From Paracoccus laeviglucosivorans (GTDB lineage: Bacteria; Pseudomonadota; Alphaproteobacteria; Rhodobacterales; Rhodobacteraceae), in contig NZ_FXTK01000026.1 in the NCBI RefSeq assembly GCF_900182695.1, positions 1 through 39,278 of the forward strand: a stretch of 39,278 bases of DNA, in the 5' to 3' direction. Positions 1 through 7,362 of the stretch are shown one piece after another. The position numbers and the translations under genes were made by a program. Within the stretch, counting starts at the first letter, position 1. Each line of letters begins with the position of its first letter. The notes beneath the pieces were generated by a model. That model saw only the letters and a program-made list of their open reading frames with translations, was not told where the DNA came from and did not search any database.

Positions 1-93
1 CCGAACCACGCTATCAGCGTCAATCCAATCGTCCAGACGATGGGGAAACAGGGAAGCTTGATCGCGCTCAACGCCCTCAATGAATCCAGCCAT
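1..93 (-). CDS. IS1182-family-like transposase, N-terminal fragment
   Basis: The first 31 codons are visible, starting MAGFIEGVERDQASLFP and continuing through LDDWID before the window ends. This opening resembles the N-terminus of DUF772/IS1182-type DDE transposases, which carry a conserved GFIEG...LFP..LDDW..ED..VR pattern and cut and paste their own element. The ATG at 93 is preceded by GGGAGG with a five-base spacer, which fixes the start. Too little is visible to judge whether the catalytic DDE residues are intact. The family call rests on remembered sequence similarity of a short stretch, so a related IS family remains possible. Confidence 0.75.
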   Translation of the reverse strand, partial: MAGFIEGVERDQASLFPHRLDDWIDADSVVR

Positions 94-148
94 CTCGACC
101 TCCCGAAACCACGAGAAAGTCTAACACAGAAGGGAGTTTCCACACACC
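1..148 (-). mobile_element. End of an IS1182-like insertion sequence, truncated by window edge
   Basis: The GTA g7 reading frame is colinear with its family down to the residues LWAE (codons ending at about 149) and then abruptly becomes unrelated sequence. That sequence leads within about 55 bases into a good ribosome binding site (GGGAGG) and a transposase start at 93. The element end probably lies at about 142-148, where the minus strand reads GGTGTGTGGAAACTCC. Only one end is visible, so neither the terminal inverted repeat nor a target duplication can be confirmed. The transposase points the same way as the GTA genes. Confidence 0.72.
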
Positions 149-262
149 CTCGGCCCAAAGCTGACCGACAAGTTGCCAGTCCAGCGCAAAGCCGCCCATC
201 CCGTCCGGTTGCCGCACCGGGCTTTCCAGCATCAGCGGCACGCTTAGTCGCGGCGCACTCAT
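149..262 (-). pseudogene. GTA g7 head-tail adaptor, 5' remnant cut by an IS
   Basis: The ATG at 262 overlaps the g6 stop as ATGA, the usual GTA gene spacing. The first 38 residues (MSAPRLSVPLMLESP, then GGFALDW and LWAE) match the N-terminus of phage head-tail joining proteins of the GTA gp7 type, which are normally about 110 residues. After WAE the frame enters IS sequence and stops at 77, giving a chimeric 61-residue ORF with no plausible function. The 3' part of g7 and the later tail genes, if present, should lie on the far side of the IS outside this window. The adaptor closes the head and joins it to the tail, so its loss should block particle assembly. Confidence 0.75.
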
Positions 263-876
263 GCCCGCTTGCGCGAAACGCCGCGCCCCCCAAGCACCCG
301 GACCGCGCGCCAGCGTTCGATCAGCGCGCTGACCCCGAACGGAACGGCAAGGGCGTTGCCCTCAAATCCCCGATCCTCGTAATAGCGTGCGGCAAGCAGC
401 AGCACGGCATGGGCCAGATCGTCGGGAACCGCGTCCCAGACCGCGCCAAAACCCGCAGAAAAGGTGACGGTGGCAAAGCCTGCATCGGGCACGCCGGGCA
501 GCCATGCGCCACGCGGCACCAGCATCGGGCGCTGCATGTCGGGTTGCAGCCCCCACGTATCGGGCGCGGCCACGGTGATCCGCCCCGCGCCGTCGTCGAT
601 CTCGACCCGCTCGATCGCGGTGACGGGGGCCAGCGGCAAAGGCTGGCCTTCGGGGTCGCGCCAGTCATCCAGCCGCAGCCGGAACTGCCGCGCCAGCAGC
701 ACCTTGCCCGTCCGCGCCTCGATGGTGGCAATGGCCGCGCGTAGGAACCCCGCAAGCGCCGCCGTCTCGGTCGCGTCTTCGGCTATCTCGAAGCCGGTTC
801 CCAGCCGCAGGTGCGTCCGCAACCCCGCGACCGGCAGCGCCTCAATTGGTGGCGCCGTCAATTCCACAAGCATCAT
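259..876 (-). CDS. GTA g6, head-tail connector protein
   Basis: This encodes 205 residues starting MMLVELTAPP. It resembles phage gp6-like head-tail connector proteins as found in GTA clusters, which form the ring between portal and adaptor. Family-typical stretches are AALAGFLRAAIATIEARTGK, which is mostly helical, and a C-terminal ALLLLAARYYEDR helix. Two adjacent ATGs (876 and 873) follow the ribosome site GGGAGG. The longer reading frame up to 978 is unlikely because it runs through the intergenic gap. The gene follows the capsid gene after about 130 bases and overlaps g7 by four bases. It appears intact. Confidence 0.85.
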   Translation of the reverse strand: MMLVELTAPPIEALPVAGLRTHLRLGTGFEIAEDATETAALAGFLRAAIATIEARTGKVLLARQFRLRLDDWRDPEGQPLPLAPVTAIERVEIDDGAGRITVAAPDTWGLQPDMQRPMLVPRGAWLPGVPDAGFATVTFSAGFGAVWDAVPDDLAHAVLLLAARYYEDRGFEGNALAVPFGVSALIERWRAVRVLGGRGVSRKRA

Positions 877-1006
877 CTGAACCTCCCGCTTGCACGGTTG
901 CTGCATCGCTGACGAAAATCGGGGCCGCGCGTATCCGCCCCTTGCGCGTGCGGACAGTCTTGCCAGTCGGGCGGACATGTCCCGCGCGGCCCCCTTCGGC
1001 CTTGGA

Positions 1007-2173
1007 TCAGCCGAAGATCATCAGCTTGATGGCGCGGGCATCCGTGACGCCGCCGCCGACGCGCTTGGTGGCATAGAACAGCACATGCGGCTTGGCCGAG
1101 AAGGGATCGCGCAGCACGCGCAGATCGGGACGCTCGACGATGGTATAGGCCGAGCGGAAATCACCGAACGCGATCGAGGCCGAGCCTGCGGCAATATCCG
1201 GCATGTCCTCGCATAGCAGGACCGGATAGCCCAGCAACTGCGGCGGCTGACCCATGGCCAGACTGTCGGCCCACAGGAAGCGACCGTCAGTGTCGCGCAT
1301 CTTGCGCACTGCGGCGGCGGTTTTCGAATTCATCACGAAGCTTGCATTGGCGCGGTATTGCGCTGCCAGCGCATAGACCAGATCGATCAGCGCATTCGCC
1401 GGATTGGTGGCCGCGAAATCGCCCGCAGCGCCGGACGGAATGGTGCCGATCTGCACATTGGTCGCCGAGGCATTGGCCGCACGCGCATGGTTCAGGAAGC
1501 CGCGCGGCTTGTTGACGCCGTCACCGCTGATGAAGGCGGTGGCCTCGGCGCGGGCGAATTTTTCGGCGATGCGACCGGCCAGCCACGTCTCCACGTCAAA
1601 GGCACCGTCATCCAGCAGGCGCTGGCTGGCCTTGGGCATGGCCGACAGTTCATGCACCGGGATGACCACGCGCTGCACGGTGGGCGTGCCCGTTTCGGTC
1701 TGTGCAGCGGTTTCGCTGGCCCAGCCATGCGCGATGTCGCCCATATCCACCAGCATCTCGAAGGTGGCGCTTTCGACCTGCACCACATTCGCCACGCGGC
1801 GCAGCGAGGCGGTGACATTCAGCGCCTCCTGGACCTGCACAGCGACGGTCGGCGCGGCCAGAAAACCCGCATCAGAAGTCGAATTCATCGCCTTGCCTTC
1901 CAGCGGCAGACCGCGCAGCGCGCCGTCATCGCCGTGGCGGATATAGGCATCGAACGCCTTCTGATGGGGCGCGCCGGCATCGGATTCGGTGGCAAGGGGT
2001 GCGCGGGCGCGGGTCAGGGTCTTGCGGTCAAACATGGTCATGCGATTTTCCTGTGCTTCCAGTCGTTTCTGAATATCCGTGCGGAAAGACTTGAGTTCAT
2101 TGACGAACCCCAGCATCTCAGCACCCAGATCACCGGGCATGTCCGCCCCGGCCGCGGTTTTCACCTCGGTCAT
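1007..2173 (-). CDS. GTA g5, HK97-type major capsid protein
   Basis: This encodes 388 residues from the ATG at 2173, which has AGGGG upstream. A GTG at 2200 would add nine residues and overlap the protease stop. An N-terminal helical segment of about 90 residues (VNELKSFRTDIQKRLEAQEN) looks like the HK97 delta/scaffold region removed by the prohead protease. The HK97 fold follows, with GFLAAPTVAVQVQEAL, the GDGVNKPRGFL loop typical of phage major capsid proteins, and a C-terminal FYATKRVGGGVTDARAIK stretch. In GTAs this protein forms the small head that packages host DNA. Order and spacing relative to the protease and connector are canonical. Confidence 0.93.
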   Translation of the reverse strand: MTEVKTAAGADMPGDLGAEMLGFVNELKSFRTDIQKRLEAQENRMTMFDRKTLTRARAPLATESDAGAPHQKAFDAYIRHGDDGALRGLPLEGKAMNSTSDAGFLAAPTVAVQVQEALNVTASLRRVANVVQVESATFEMLVDMGDIAHGWASETAAQTETGTPTVQRVVIPVHELSAMPKASQRLLDDGAFDVETWLAGRIAEKFARAEATAFISGDGVNKPRGFLNHARAANASATNVQIGTIPSGAAGDFAATNPANALIDLVYALAAQYRANASFVMNSKTAAAVRKMRDTDGRFLWADSLAMGQPPQLLGYPVLLCEDMPDIAAGSASIAFGDFRSAYTIVERPDLRVLRDPFSAKPHVLFYATKRVGGGVTDARAIKLMIFG

Positions 2174-2196
2174 GGTCCCCTCCGTCTTGGTGAAAT

Positions 2197-2745
2197 TCAC
2201 TCGGCGCGCAGCGCCATGGTCGCGGCGCGGAACGCCGCCGCCACCTTGTCCAGCCCGTCATCCAGTGCGTCGGACTTCTTGCCGACCTTGGCCTCGGCCA
2301 GCATCGGAAAGGTCACCAGCGACACCTCCCACAGCTCGACCTCGGCCAGCACCCGGCGACCCTTGCCGTCGCGTTCGGCGGCGATGGTGCGATAGCCGAT
2401 GGACAGCCCGTCGATGGCCCCTGCCGCGATCAGCGCCGCAGCCTCGCGGGCCTGCGCCACTTCGGGCAGCAAGCGACCCTTGACCCATAGGCCACGGTCA
2501 TCCTCGCGGATTTCATCCCAGACGCCGATGGGGCGGGCCGGATCGTGCTGCCACAGCATCCGCACCTTGTCGCCCCGCGCCGCCAGCCGCGCCAGACTGG
2601 CGGCATAGGCGCCCTTTGCCACGACATCGCCGCCCTGATCGGTTACGCCGAACAGGCTGGCATAGCCTTCGATCTGGGTGCCATCCGACACGATCTGCGC
2701 CCCGGCCGAGAACTTCAGTTCCAGCCCGTAATCCTTTGAATTCAT
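2197..2745 (-). CDS. GTA g4, HK97-family prohead protease
   Basis: This encodes 182 residues beginning MNSKDYGLELKFSAGAQIV. The start is the ATG at 2745, placed one base after the g3.5 stop and preceded by GGAGGGTGAC. An upstream in-frame start at 2772 would run into g3.5. The family pattern IEGYASLFGVTDQGGDVV, the probable catalytic histidine in LWQHDP and the serine in GLSIGYR are present, as expected for peptidase family U35/S78 enzymes that trim the capsid N-terminus during head maturation. It lies directly between the portal/g3.5 pair and the capsid gene. Confidence 0.92.
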   Translation of the reverse strand: MNSKDYGLELKFSAGAQIVSDGTQIEGYASLFGVTDQGGDVVAKGAYAASLARLAARGDKVRMLWQHDPARPIGVWDEIREDDRGLWVKGRLLPEVAQAREAAALIAAGAIDGLSIGYRTIAAERDGKGRRVLAEVELWEVSLVTFPMLAEAKVGKKSDALDDGLDKVAAAFRAATMALRAE

Positions 2746-2746
2746 G

Positions 2747-2980
2747 TCACCCTCCTTTCGGGGTATAGGCAAGGATCGACTGCACCGCCTGGGTCAAGAT
2801 CACGCCCACGACGCCGTAGACGGTCATCCACAGCCGCCGCTCCAGCCCCTCGATCAGCGCCTCGATCCGTTCCAGCCGCCGTTCGACCTGCCCGAATTGC
2901 AGCGCCATGATGCGGTCCTGCGTGTCGATGCGCTGGTCGTGCCAGTCGAACGGCTCCTTCAGGAAACGCGAGCCCTCCAT
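2747..2980 (-). CDS. GTA g3.5, small conserved GTA head-region protein
   Basis: This 77-residue protein starts MEGSRFLKEPFDWHDQRIDT. It has an amphipathic helical middle (QFGQVERRLERIEALIEGLE) that may form a coiled coil, and one hydrophobic segment (LWMTVYGVVGVILTQAVQSI) that could cross the membrane. A small ORF at exactly this place, between portal and protease, is standard in Rhodobacterales GTA clusters and is called g3.5. Its exact role in head formation is not apparent from the sequence. The ATG immediately follows the portal TAG, with GGAGGG as ribosome site inside the portal's last codons. Confidence 0.85.
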   Translation of the reverse strand: MEGSRFLKEPFDWHDQRIDTQDRIMALQFGQVERRLERIEALIEGLERRLWMTVYGVVGVILTQAVQSILAYTPKGG

Positions 2981-4165
2981 CTAGCCCTCCGTCAGCGGTG
3001 GAAGGCCCAGCACAGCGCGCTTTTCGCCCGGCGACAGGAATGCAGCGGCGCCCACGCGCTGCCACAGCTGGTCGCGTTCCTCGGCCAGTGCGGGAACTTG
3101 GTCGGGGTCGGGGCGCAGGTCGATCTCCGTCCCCAGATGCTCCGACAGCCACCACGCCACCGCACTGGCCACGCGCGAAACCAAGGGCAGCACGGTCAGG
3201 CGGTAGAACGCCCGATGCGCTTCGGCATAGTTCGCGTAAGTCGCGTCGCCCGGAATGCCCATCAGCATCGGCGGCACGCCGAAGGCCTGCGCGATCTCGC
3301 GCGCGGCGGCCAGCTTGGTTTCCTGAAACTCCATGTCGCTGGGGCTGAAACCCATCGGCTTCCAGTCCAGCCCCCCCTCAAGCAGCATGGGCCGCCCGGC
3401 ATTTCGCGCGCCCTGATGGTGCATCTCCATCTCGGTGACCAGCCGGTCGTATTGATCCGCCGACAGGCTGCCCTGCCCATCCGCGCCCTTGTAGACGATC
3501 GCCCCCGAGGGTCGCGCCGCATTGTCCAAAAGCGCCTTGGACCAGCCGGATGCGCTGTTATGCACATCCACCGCGACCGCCGCCGCCTGCATGGGAGACA
3601 GGCCGTAATGATCGTCCAACGGATGAAAGCTGCGGATATGGCAGATCGGATCGGGGCTGCCGCGCATGTCAAAGCGGTATTTCCGCCCCCCCACGGCATA
3701 TTCGTAAGCCTCGGGCCAGCCATCCGTCCCCGGCACGACCGCCATCCGGTCCGAACGAAGGACGTGCATTTCCCCCGGCAGGCCCTGCGGCCCCTCGGCT
3801 ACGGCCTCAAGATAGCCGTTACCCGACAGCAGGATCTGACCGAACAATGCTTCGAACAGCTCCGCCCGACCCTGCCCCGGATTGGGCCGCCGCAGCAGGT
3901 CCAGCACCGGATGGATGTCATAGCGCCGCTCGCGGTCCTGACAGATCAGCGGCACGGCAGCGGCGGCCTCGGCGATCAGGCGAACGGCGCGAAAACCCAC
4001 CGGGTTGCCGGCAAATCCCGTCCGCGTCAGCGATACCGTATCGCGCGCCGACCAGACCACGCGCCCCGAGCCAGCGGCCAGCGCCACGACCTTGCCCGCG
4101 GCGCTGGCCTTGACCTCGGTTTCAACCGGGGGGGCATTGCCCCGCCCGAACCAGGAAAAACCCAT
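2981..4165 (-). CDS. GTA g3, HK97-family portal protein
   Basis: This 394-residue protein has the phage portal pattern AVRLIAEAAAAVPL, LFGQILLSGNGYLE, LSPMQAAAVAVD and FGVPPMLMGIPGDATYANYAEA. The portal ring occupies one vertex of the head and is the channel through which the terminase pumps DNA. The ATG at 4165 has a near-ideal ribosome site, AGGAGGG. The gene lies 114 bases after the terminase stop, a gap holding two hairpins listed separately, and runs directly into g3.5. Its length is close to that of other GTA portals and it looks intact. Confidence 0.94.
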   Translation of the reverse strand: MGFSWFGRGNAPPVETEVKASAAGKVVALAAGSGRVVWSARDTVSLTRTGFAGNPVGFRAVRLIAEAAAAVPLICQDRERRYDIHPVLDLLRRPNPGQGRAELFEALFGQILLSGNGYLEAVAEGPQGLPGEMHVLRSDRMAVVPGTDGWPEAYEYAVGGRKYRFDMRGSPDPICHIRSFHPLDDHYGLSPMQAAAVAVDVHNSASGWSKALLDNAARPSGAIVYKGADGQGSLSADQYDRLVTEMEMHHQGARNAGRPMLLEGGLDWKPMGFSPSDMEFQETKLAAAREIAQAFGVPPMLMGIPGDATYANYAEAHRAFYRLTVLPLVSRVASAVAWWLSEHLGTEIDLRPDPDQVPALAEERDQLWQRVGAAAFLSPGEKRAVLGLPPLTEG

Positions 4166-4188
4166 GTTTCCCTCCTGACAATGCCAAT

Positions 4189-4216
4189 GAAAAAAGGGCC
4201 GCCGGAAAGCGACCCT
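4189..4216 (-). terminator. Intrinsic-terminator-like hairpin between GTA g2 and g3
   Basis: On the minus strand an 8-bp stem (AGGGTCGC / GCGGCCCT, one G-U pair; arms 4209-4216 and 4195-4202) with a six-base loop is followed by six T residues (4195-4190). This fits a rho-independent terminator or attenuator inside the GTA transcription unit, upstream of the portal gene. Confidence 0.6.
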
Positions 4217-4226
4217 TGCGAAAACC

Positions 4227-4262
4227 TTGCCCGGACGACCCCATTCAGGGGCCTTCGGGCAA
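4227..4262 (-). other. Second stem-loop in the g2-g3 gap
   Basis: The arms TTGCCCG (4256-4262, read on the minus strand) and CGGGCAA (4227-4233) enclose an inner CCCC/GGGG stem (4248-4251 and 4239-4242). The result is a nested hairpin just downstream of the terminase stop and upstream of the terminator-like hairpin. It has no T-run of its own and could act with the neighbouring hairpin or stabilise the upstream mRNA end. Confidence 0.5.
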
Positions 4263-4279
4263 AAGGCGGCTGCGCCCCC

Positions 4280-5620
4280 TTACAGCGCCCGAACCTGCGG
4301 GCGGCGGTAATGCGCGGCAGGTTCGATCATCAGCTCATGGATAGCCCAGACCAGCGCATCCAGCCGGTCAGGCGATCCCTTGCCGTGATAGCCCGCGACC
4401 GTCATGCGGCACATCTGATCCTCAAGCGCACCAAGCCCGCGCAAATGATGGACGCGGCCCTGTTCGTAAAGCGCCGCCACCGGCTCGGCCCGCAGACCCT
4501 TGCCACGGGACGCGCGCAGCGACCGGAACGGCACAAGCGGGTCGATCTGCCGGATGACGCTTTCCACCAGATCACCGCCCTGATTGACCTCGGCCACCAG
4601 CCTTTCCGCGCCGTGCCGGTCCATCGCGGCGATGGCGGCCCGCGCCCAGTCGCTGGGACCGCCGCGCAATGTGGCGTCCTCCAGCACATAGGCGCGCCAT
4701 TCGGTCACCGGCCCCTCGGCCACGACCCCCGCGACGACGATGCCGCATTCGTCAGATGCCGCGCCGCCGCTGACCGCCGGATCGACCGAGACCACGATCC
4801 GCGACAGTTTCGGCGCCGCATCGACCCGGCAACGCTCGACCGTCGCGGTGGTCCACAGCGCGCCCTCCACGTCGTCCAGCAGCAGCCCTTCCAGCTCCTG
4901 CCGGCCCAGCCGCGTGCCGGCATAGCGGCTTTCGACCTCGGCCAGAAAGCTTTCCGCAAGATAGGCGCGGTTCGCCTCGGTCGGGGCATGGGTCGTCACG
5001 GTCGAGGCCGCGCCGAGGATGCGCTTCAGCACGCCCACATTGCGGGGCGTGGTGGTCACGACCTGCTGCGGATGTTCGCCAAGGCGCAAGGCGAATTGCA
5101 GCATGTCCCAGGTGTCCTCGGCCTTTTTCCACTTGGCCAGCTCATCGACCCATGCGGCGTCGAATTGCGGACCGCGCAATGCCTCGGGTTCATGCGCGGA
5201 ATAGACCTGCGCGGTCGCGCCATTGGGCCAGACCAGCCGCCGCCGCCCCGCCTCCCAGACGGGCCGCCGATCGGGCGGCGAGCAGGCCAGAATCCCGGAC
5301 TCGCCAAAGACCATCACGTCGCGCGCCTGATCAAAGGTTTCGCTGATCAGCGCCACGCGATGCGCCCGACCGGCAGCATCGGGCACAGGCCCTTCGACCT
5401 GCGCGCGCACCCATTCGGCCCCGGCACGGGTCTTTCCCGCACCGCGTCCGCCCATGATGACCCAGCTTTTCCAGTCACCTTCGGGGGGCAACTGGTGCGG
5501 CAGGGCCCAGAACTCGAACAGCCATGGCAGCGCCGCCAGCGCGTTGTCGCCAAGACCGCCCAGAAATGCGTCCACCTCATCGGGCGCGGCGCAGGCAAGC
5601 CAGGCGGCGCCCGATTTCAT
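4280..5620 (-). CDS. GTA g2, large terminase (DNA-packaging ATPase/nuclease)
   Basis: This encodes about 446 residues from the ATG at 5620. The frame is open to 5689, but that would overlap g1 by more than 110 bases. An opening close to the GTA terminase N-terminus (LGDNALAALPWLFEFWALPH) supports the later start. Walker A is GGRGAGKT at about 57-64, Walker B is AAWVDE at about 155-160, and a coupling motif VVTTTPRN is near 190. The nuclease half starts at VVSVDPAVSGG near 278 and includes AEVNQGGD and a late aspartate in DRLDALVWA. In GTAs this motor fills heads with unselected host DNA. The gene overlaps g1 by about 43 bases. Confidence 0.95.
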   Translation of the reverse strand: MKSGAAWLACAAPDEVDAFLGGLGDNALAALPWLFEFWALPHQLPPEGDWKSWVIMGGRGAGKTRAGAEWVRAQVEGPVPDAAGRAHRVALISETFDQARDVMVFGESGILACSPPDRRPVWEAGRRRLVWPNGATAQVYSAHEPEALRGPQFDAAWVDELAKWKKAEDTWDMLQFALRLGEHPQQVVTTTPRNVGVLKRILGAASTVTTHAPTEANRAYLAESFLAEVESRYAGTRLGRQELEGLLLDDVEGALWTTATVERCRVDAAPKLSRIVVSVDPAVSGGAASDECGIVVAGVVAEGPVTEWRAYVLEDATLRGGPSDWARAAIAAMDRHGAERLVAEVNQGGDLVESVIRQIDPLVPFRSLRASRGKGLRAEPVAALYEQGRVHHLRGLGALEDQMCRMTVAGYHGKGSPDRLDALVWAIHELMIEPAAHYRRPQVRAL

Positions 5621-5921
5621 CTCGTGCCGCGGCAAGGTCGAGTGTGCCTGCACCGACCTGTCCGGCAGCATCCTTGCGTAGCTTGTCAACCTTGCCCCTT
5701 TCCTCCAGCACCAGATGGGCCGCGTCGCGCAGCGCCCGGACCAGCTTGCCGGATTCCTTCAATTCATCAGTTTCGCCCAACCGGATCTTGTCCCGCAGCC
5801 GGGTCAGATCCGCCGCGTAGGACCGGAACAGCCCATCCGCGATGTCCAGAACCTCCATCTTGTCGCCAAGCATGAAAGGTCCTTCCGGTGGCTCCTGCCC
5901 CGGATCGAATTTCATCGTCAT
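5577..5921 (-). CDS. GTA g1, probable small terminase subunit
   Basis: This encodes about 114 residues from the ATG at 5921 (MTMKFDPGQEPPEGPF). A GTG at 5957 would add 12 residues. The protein is charged and helical (LTRLRDKIRLGETDELKESG, then ALRDAAHLVLEERGKVDKLR) with no catalytic motif. Its position immediately before the large terminase, overlapping it, is that of GTA g1, which is regarded as the small terminase/DNA-recognition subunit in Rhodobacter-type GTAs. The assignment leans on gene order and general fold character more than on a recognisable signature. Confidence 0.75.
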   Translation of the reverse strand: MTMKFDPGQEPPEGPFMLGDKMEVLDIADGLFRSYAADLTRLRDKIRLGETDELKESGKLVRALRDAAHLVLEERGKVDKLRKDAAGQVGAGTLDLAAARDEIGRRLACLRRAR

Positions 5922-5967
5922 TGCCGTATCGCCCTGCCCCTCGTGTGCTGTCCGCACGAGCGAGACA

Positions 5968-6005
5968 TGAAAAAAGCGGCCCTAAGGTCCATGACCCGGC
6001 CGCTT
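5968..6005 (-). terminator. Terminator-like hairpin in the GTA g1 leader
   Basis: On the minus strand, arms AAGCGGCC (5998-6005) and GGCCGCTT (5974-5981) enclose a smaller GGTC/GACC hairpin and are followed by a run of T residues (down to 5970). It sits about 50 bases upstream of the g1 ATG. If transcription of the GTA cluster starts farther upstream, this hairpin is inside its leader and would act as an attenuator. Otherwise it insulates the cluster from mltG read-through. Confidence 0.55.
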
Positions 6006-6145
6006 GCCCATCTCTCCCAGCATGGGTAATTTCTACTTTGAAGCGTTCGCTAAGTCAACGCTAAACCACCGGTTGCAAATCCACGGCAGAATTAGACGTT
6101 TTAAATCAACGCACTAAACCCGCGCAACACCCTAGCGCACGCTTG

Positions 6146-6176
6146 ACGCAACGGGGCGAAATCCGCCCCGTTGCGT
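6146..6176 (-). terminator. Hairpin terminator after mltG
   Basis: A perfect 13-bp inverted repeat (ACGCAACGGGGCG, 6146-6158, and its complement at 6164-6176) with a five-base loop begins eight bases after the mltG stop codon. There is no long T-run, so efficiency is uncertain, but position and stem strength fit a terminator for fabF-mltG. The remaining sequence between it and GTA g1 (about 6006-6145) is AT-richer and would have to hold the GTA promoter. No clear -35/-10 pair was recognised there. Confidence 0.7.
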
Positions 6177-6183
6177 TGCGAAT

Positions 6184-7362
6184 CTAGTCGCTTTGCACCG
6201 GCGAAAGCGGCTCGCCGCGTTGCCGTTCGATCTCGCGCCAGCGCGCCACGTTGGCGTTATGTTCCTCCAGCGTGCGGCCAAAGGCGTGCCCGCCCGAGCC
6301 ATCCGCCACGAAGAACACGTATTCCGTATTCTCGGGGTCCAGCGCCGCCGCGATCGAGGCGCGGCCCGGATTGGCGATCGGCGTCGGCGGCAGGCCGTCG
6401 ATCTGATAGGTGTTGTAAGGCGTGCGCCGCCGCAGCTCCGAACCGCGGATGCCGCGATCCAGAATCCCCTCGCCCTTGGTGATGCCATAGATCACCGTGG
6501 GGTCGGTCTGCAGACGCATCCCCTGCCGCAAGCGGTTCACGAAAACGCTGGCGACGACACGACGCTCGGCGGCGATGCCCGTTTCTTTTTCGATGATCGA
6601 GGCCATGATCAGCGCCTCTTCGGGATTGGCATAGGGCAGGTCCGGCTCGCGCGCTTCCCATGCCGCAGCCAGTGCCGCACTTTGACGCCGCGCCATCTCG
6701 GCCAGCAAGGTCGCACGATCCCCACCGCGCTGGATGTCATAGGTGTCGGGCGCAAGGCTGCCCTCGGCCGGGACGTCCTCGACCTCGCCGTTCAGGAAAC
6801 CGGCCTGTTTCAGCCCCTGCACGATCTGCCAGCTGGTCACGCCTTCGGCGATGGTCAGGCGCAGGCGCGAATCGGATTTCTGCTCGGCACTGGCGATAAC
6901 TTCGGGCGCGGTTTCGGTGGCTGGGTTGTATTTCGCCTGCTCTGCCATCTCACCGGTAGCGGCGTCGGTATCGCGCAGCACGACCGAGTTTTCGCGCACG
7001 CCGATGCGAAAGATCACTTCGGTCCCGCAGGTCGAAGGGCCGCCTGCGGTGATCGTGCGGACGACCTCCTCCATCGTGACGTTCGGCGGCACCAGATAGG
7101 CGCCGTATTTCAGGTCACGCGCCTTGCCAGCGTAATCGGCGCCCGCACGAAAGATATAGGAATTGGTGACAACGCCCTGTTCCGCCAGCTGTTCGCTGAC
7201 GGCGTTCAGGCTGGCACCCGGTGCCACGCGCACGCAAGCGGCGGCGGCGTTGGGTCCGGGCGCGACATATTGATGCTTGGCCCACGCGACGGCAGCTGCG
7301 GCCGCGACCAGAATCACGACCAGCAGCGTCAGGAAATTCGACGCGATATGGCGCCAGATCAT
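6184..7362 (-). CDS. mltG: Endolytic murein transglycosylase MltG
   Basis: This 392-residue inner-membrane enzyme cleaves nascent peptidoglycan strands and is thought to act as a terminator of glycan polymerisation. An N-terminal membrane anchor (FLTLLVVILVAAAAAVAW, about 10-27) is followed by a LysM-like subdomain (about 44-105) and the YceG catalytic domain. That domain contains the family motif ASIIEKETG (about 254-262) with its catalytic glutamate, plus LQTDPTVIYG and TPYNTYQIDGLPPTPIANPG. The start overlaps the fabF stop by four bases (ATGA), so both are one transcript. An insert at about 120-170, between the two subdomains, is longer than in the E. coli protein as I remember it. Confidence 0.95.
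   Translation of the reverse strand: MIWRHIASNFLTLLVVILVAAAAAVAWAKHQYVAPGPNAAAACVRVAPGASLNAVSEQLAEQGVVTNSYIFRAGADYAGKARDLKYGAYLVPPNVTMEEVVRTITAGGPSTCGTEVIFRIGVRENSVVLRDTDAATGEMAEQAKYNPATETAPEVIASAEQKSDSRLRLTIAEGVTSWQIVQGLKQAGFLNGEVEDVPAEGSLAPDTYDIQRGGDRATLLAEMARRQSAALAAAWEAREPDLPYANPEEALIMASIIEKETGIAAERRVVASVFVNRLRQGMRLQTDPTVIYGITKGEGILDRGIRGSELRRRTPYNTYQIDGLPPTPIANPGRASIAAALDPENTEYVFFVADGSGGHAFGRTLEEHNANVARWREIERQRGEPLSPVQSD

Noticed and set aside
77..262. 61-residue ORF as a genuine short adaptor gene
   Set aside because: Its last 22 residues come from the IS end and overlap the transposase ribosome site and start. Only the first 38 residues resemble g7.
973..982. Perfect palindrome GGACATGTCC between capsid and connector genes
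   Set aside because: Ten-base palindromes are expected by chance in a 39-kb GC-rich window, and no second copy or promoter context was seen.
2744..5875. Open reading frame of 1043 codons on the plus strand
   Set aside because: It lies exactly antisense to portal, g3.5 and terminase, has Arg/Pro/His-rich composition without any domain, and is a codon-bias shadow of GC-rich minus-strand genes.
1..5921. Ordinary prophage rather than a GTA
   Set aside because: No integrase, repressor, lysis or replication gene is seen, and the gene order including a g3.5-type ORF between portal and protease, with gene sizes to match, is that of the Rhodobacter GTA. A decayed prophage cannot be fully excluded from the visible half.
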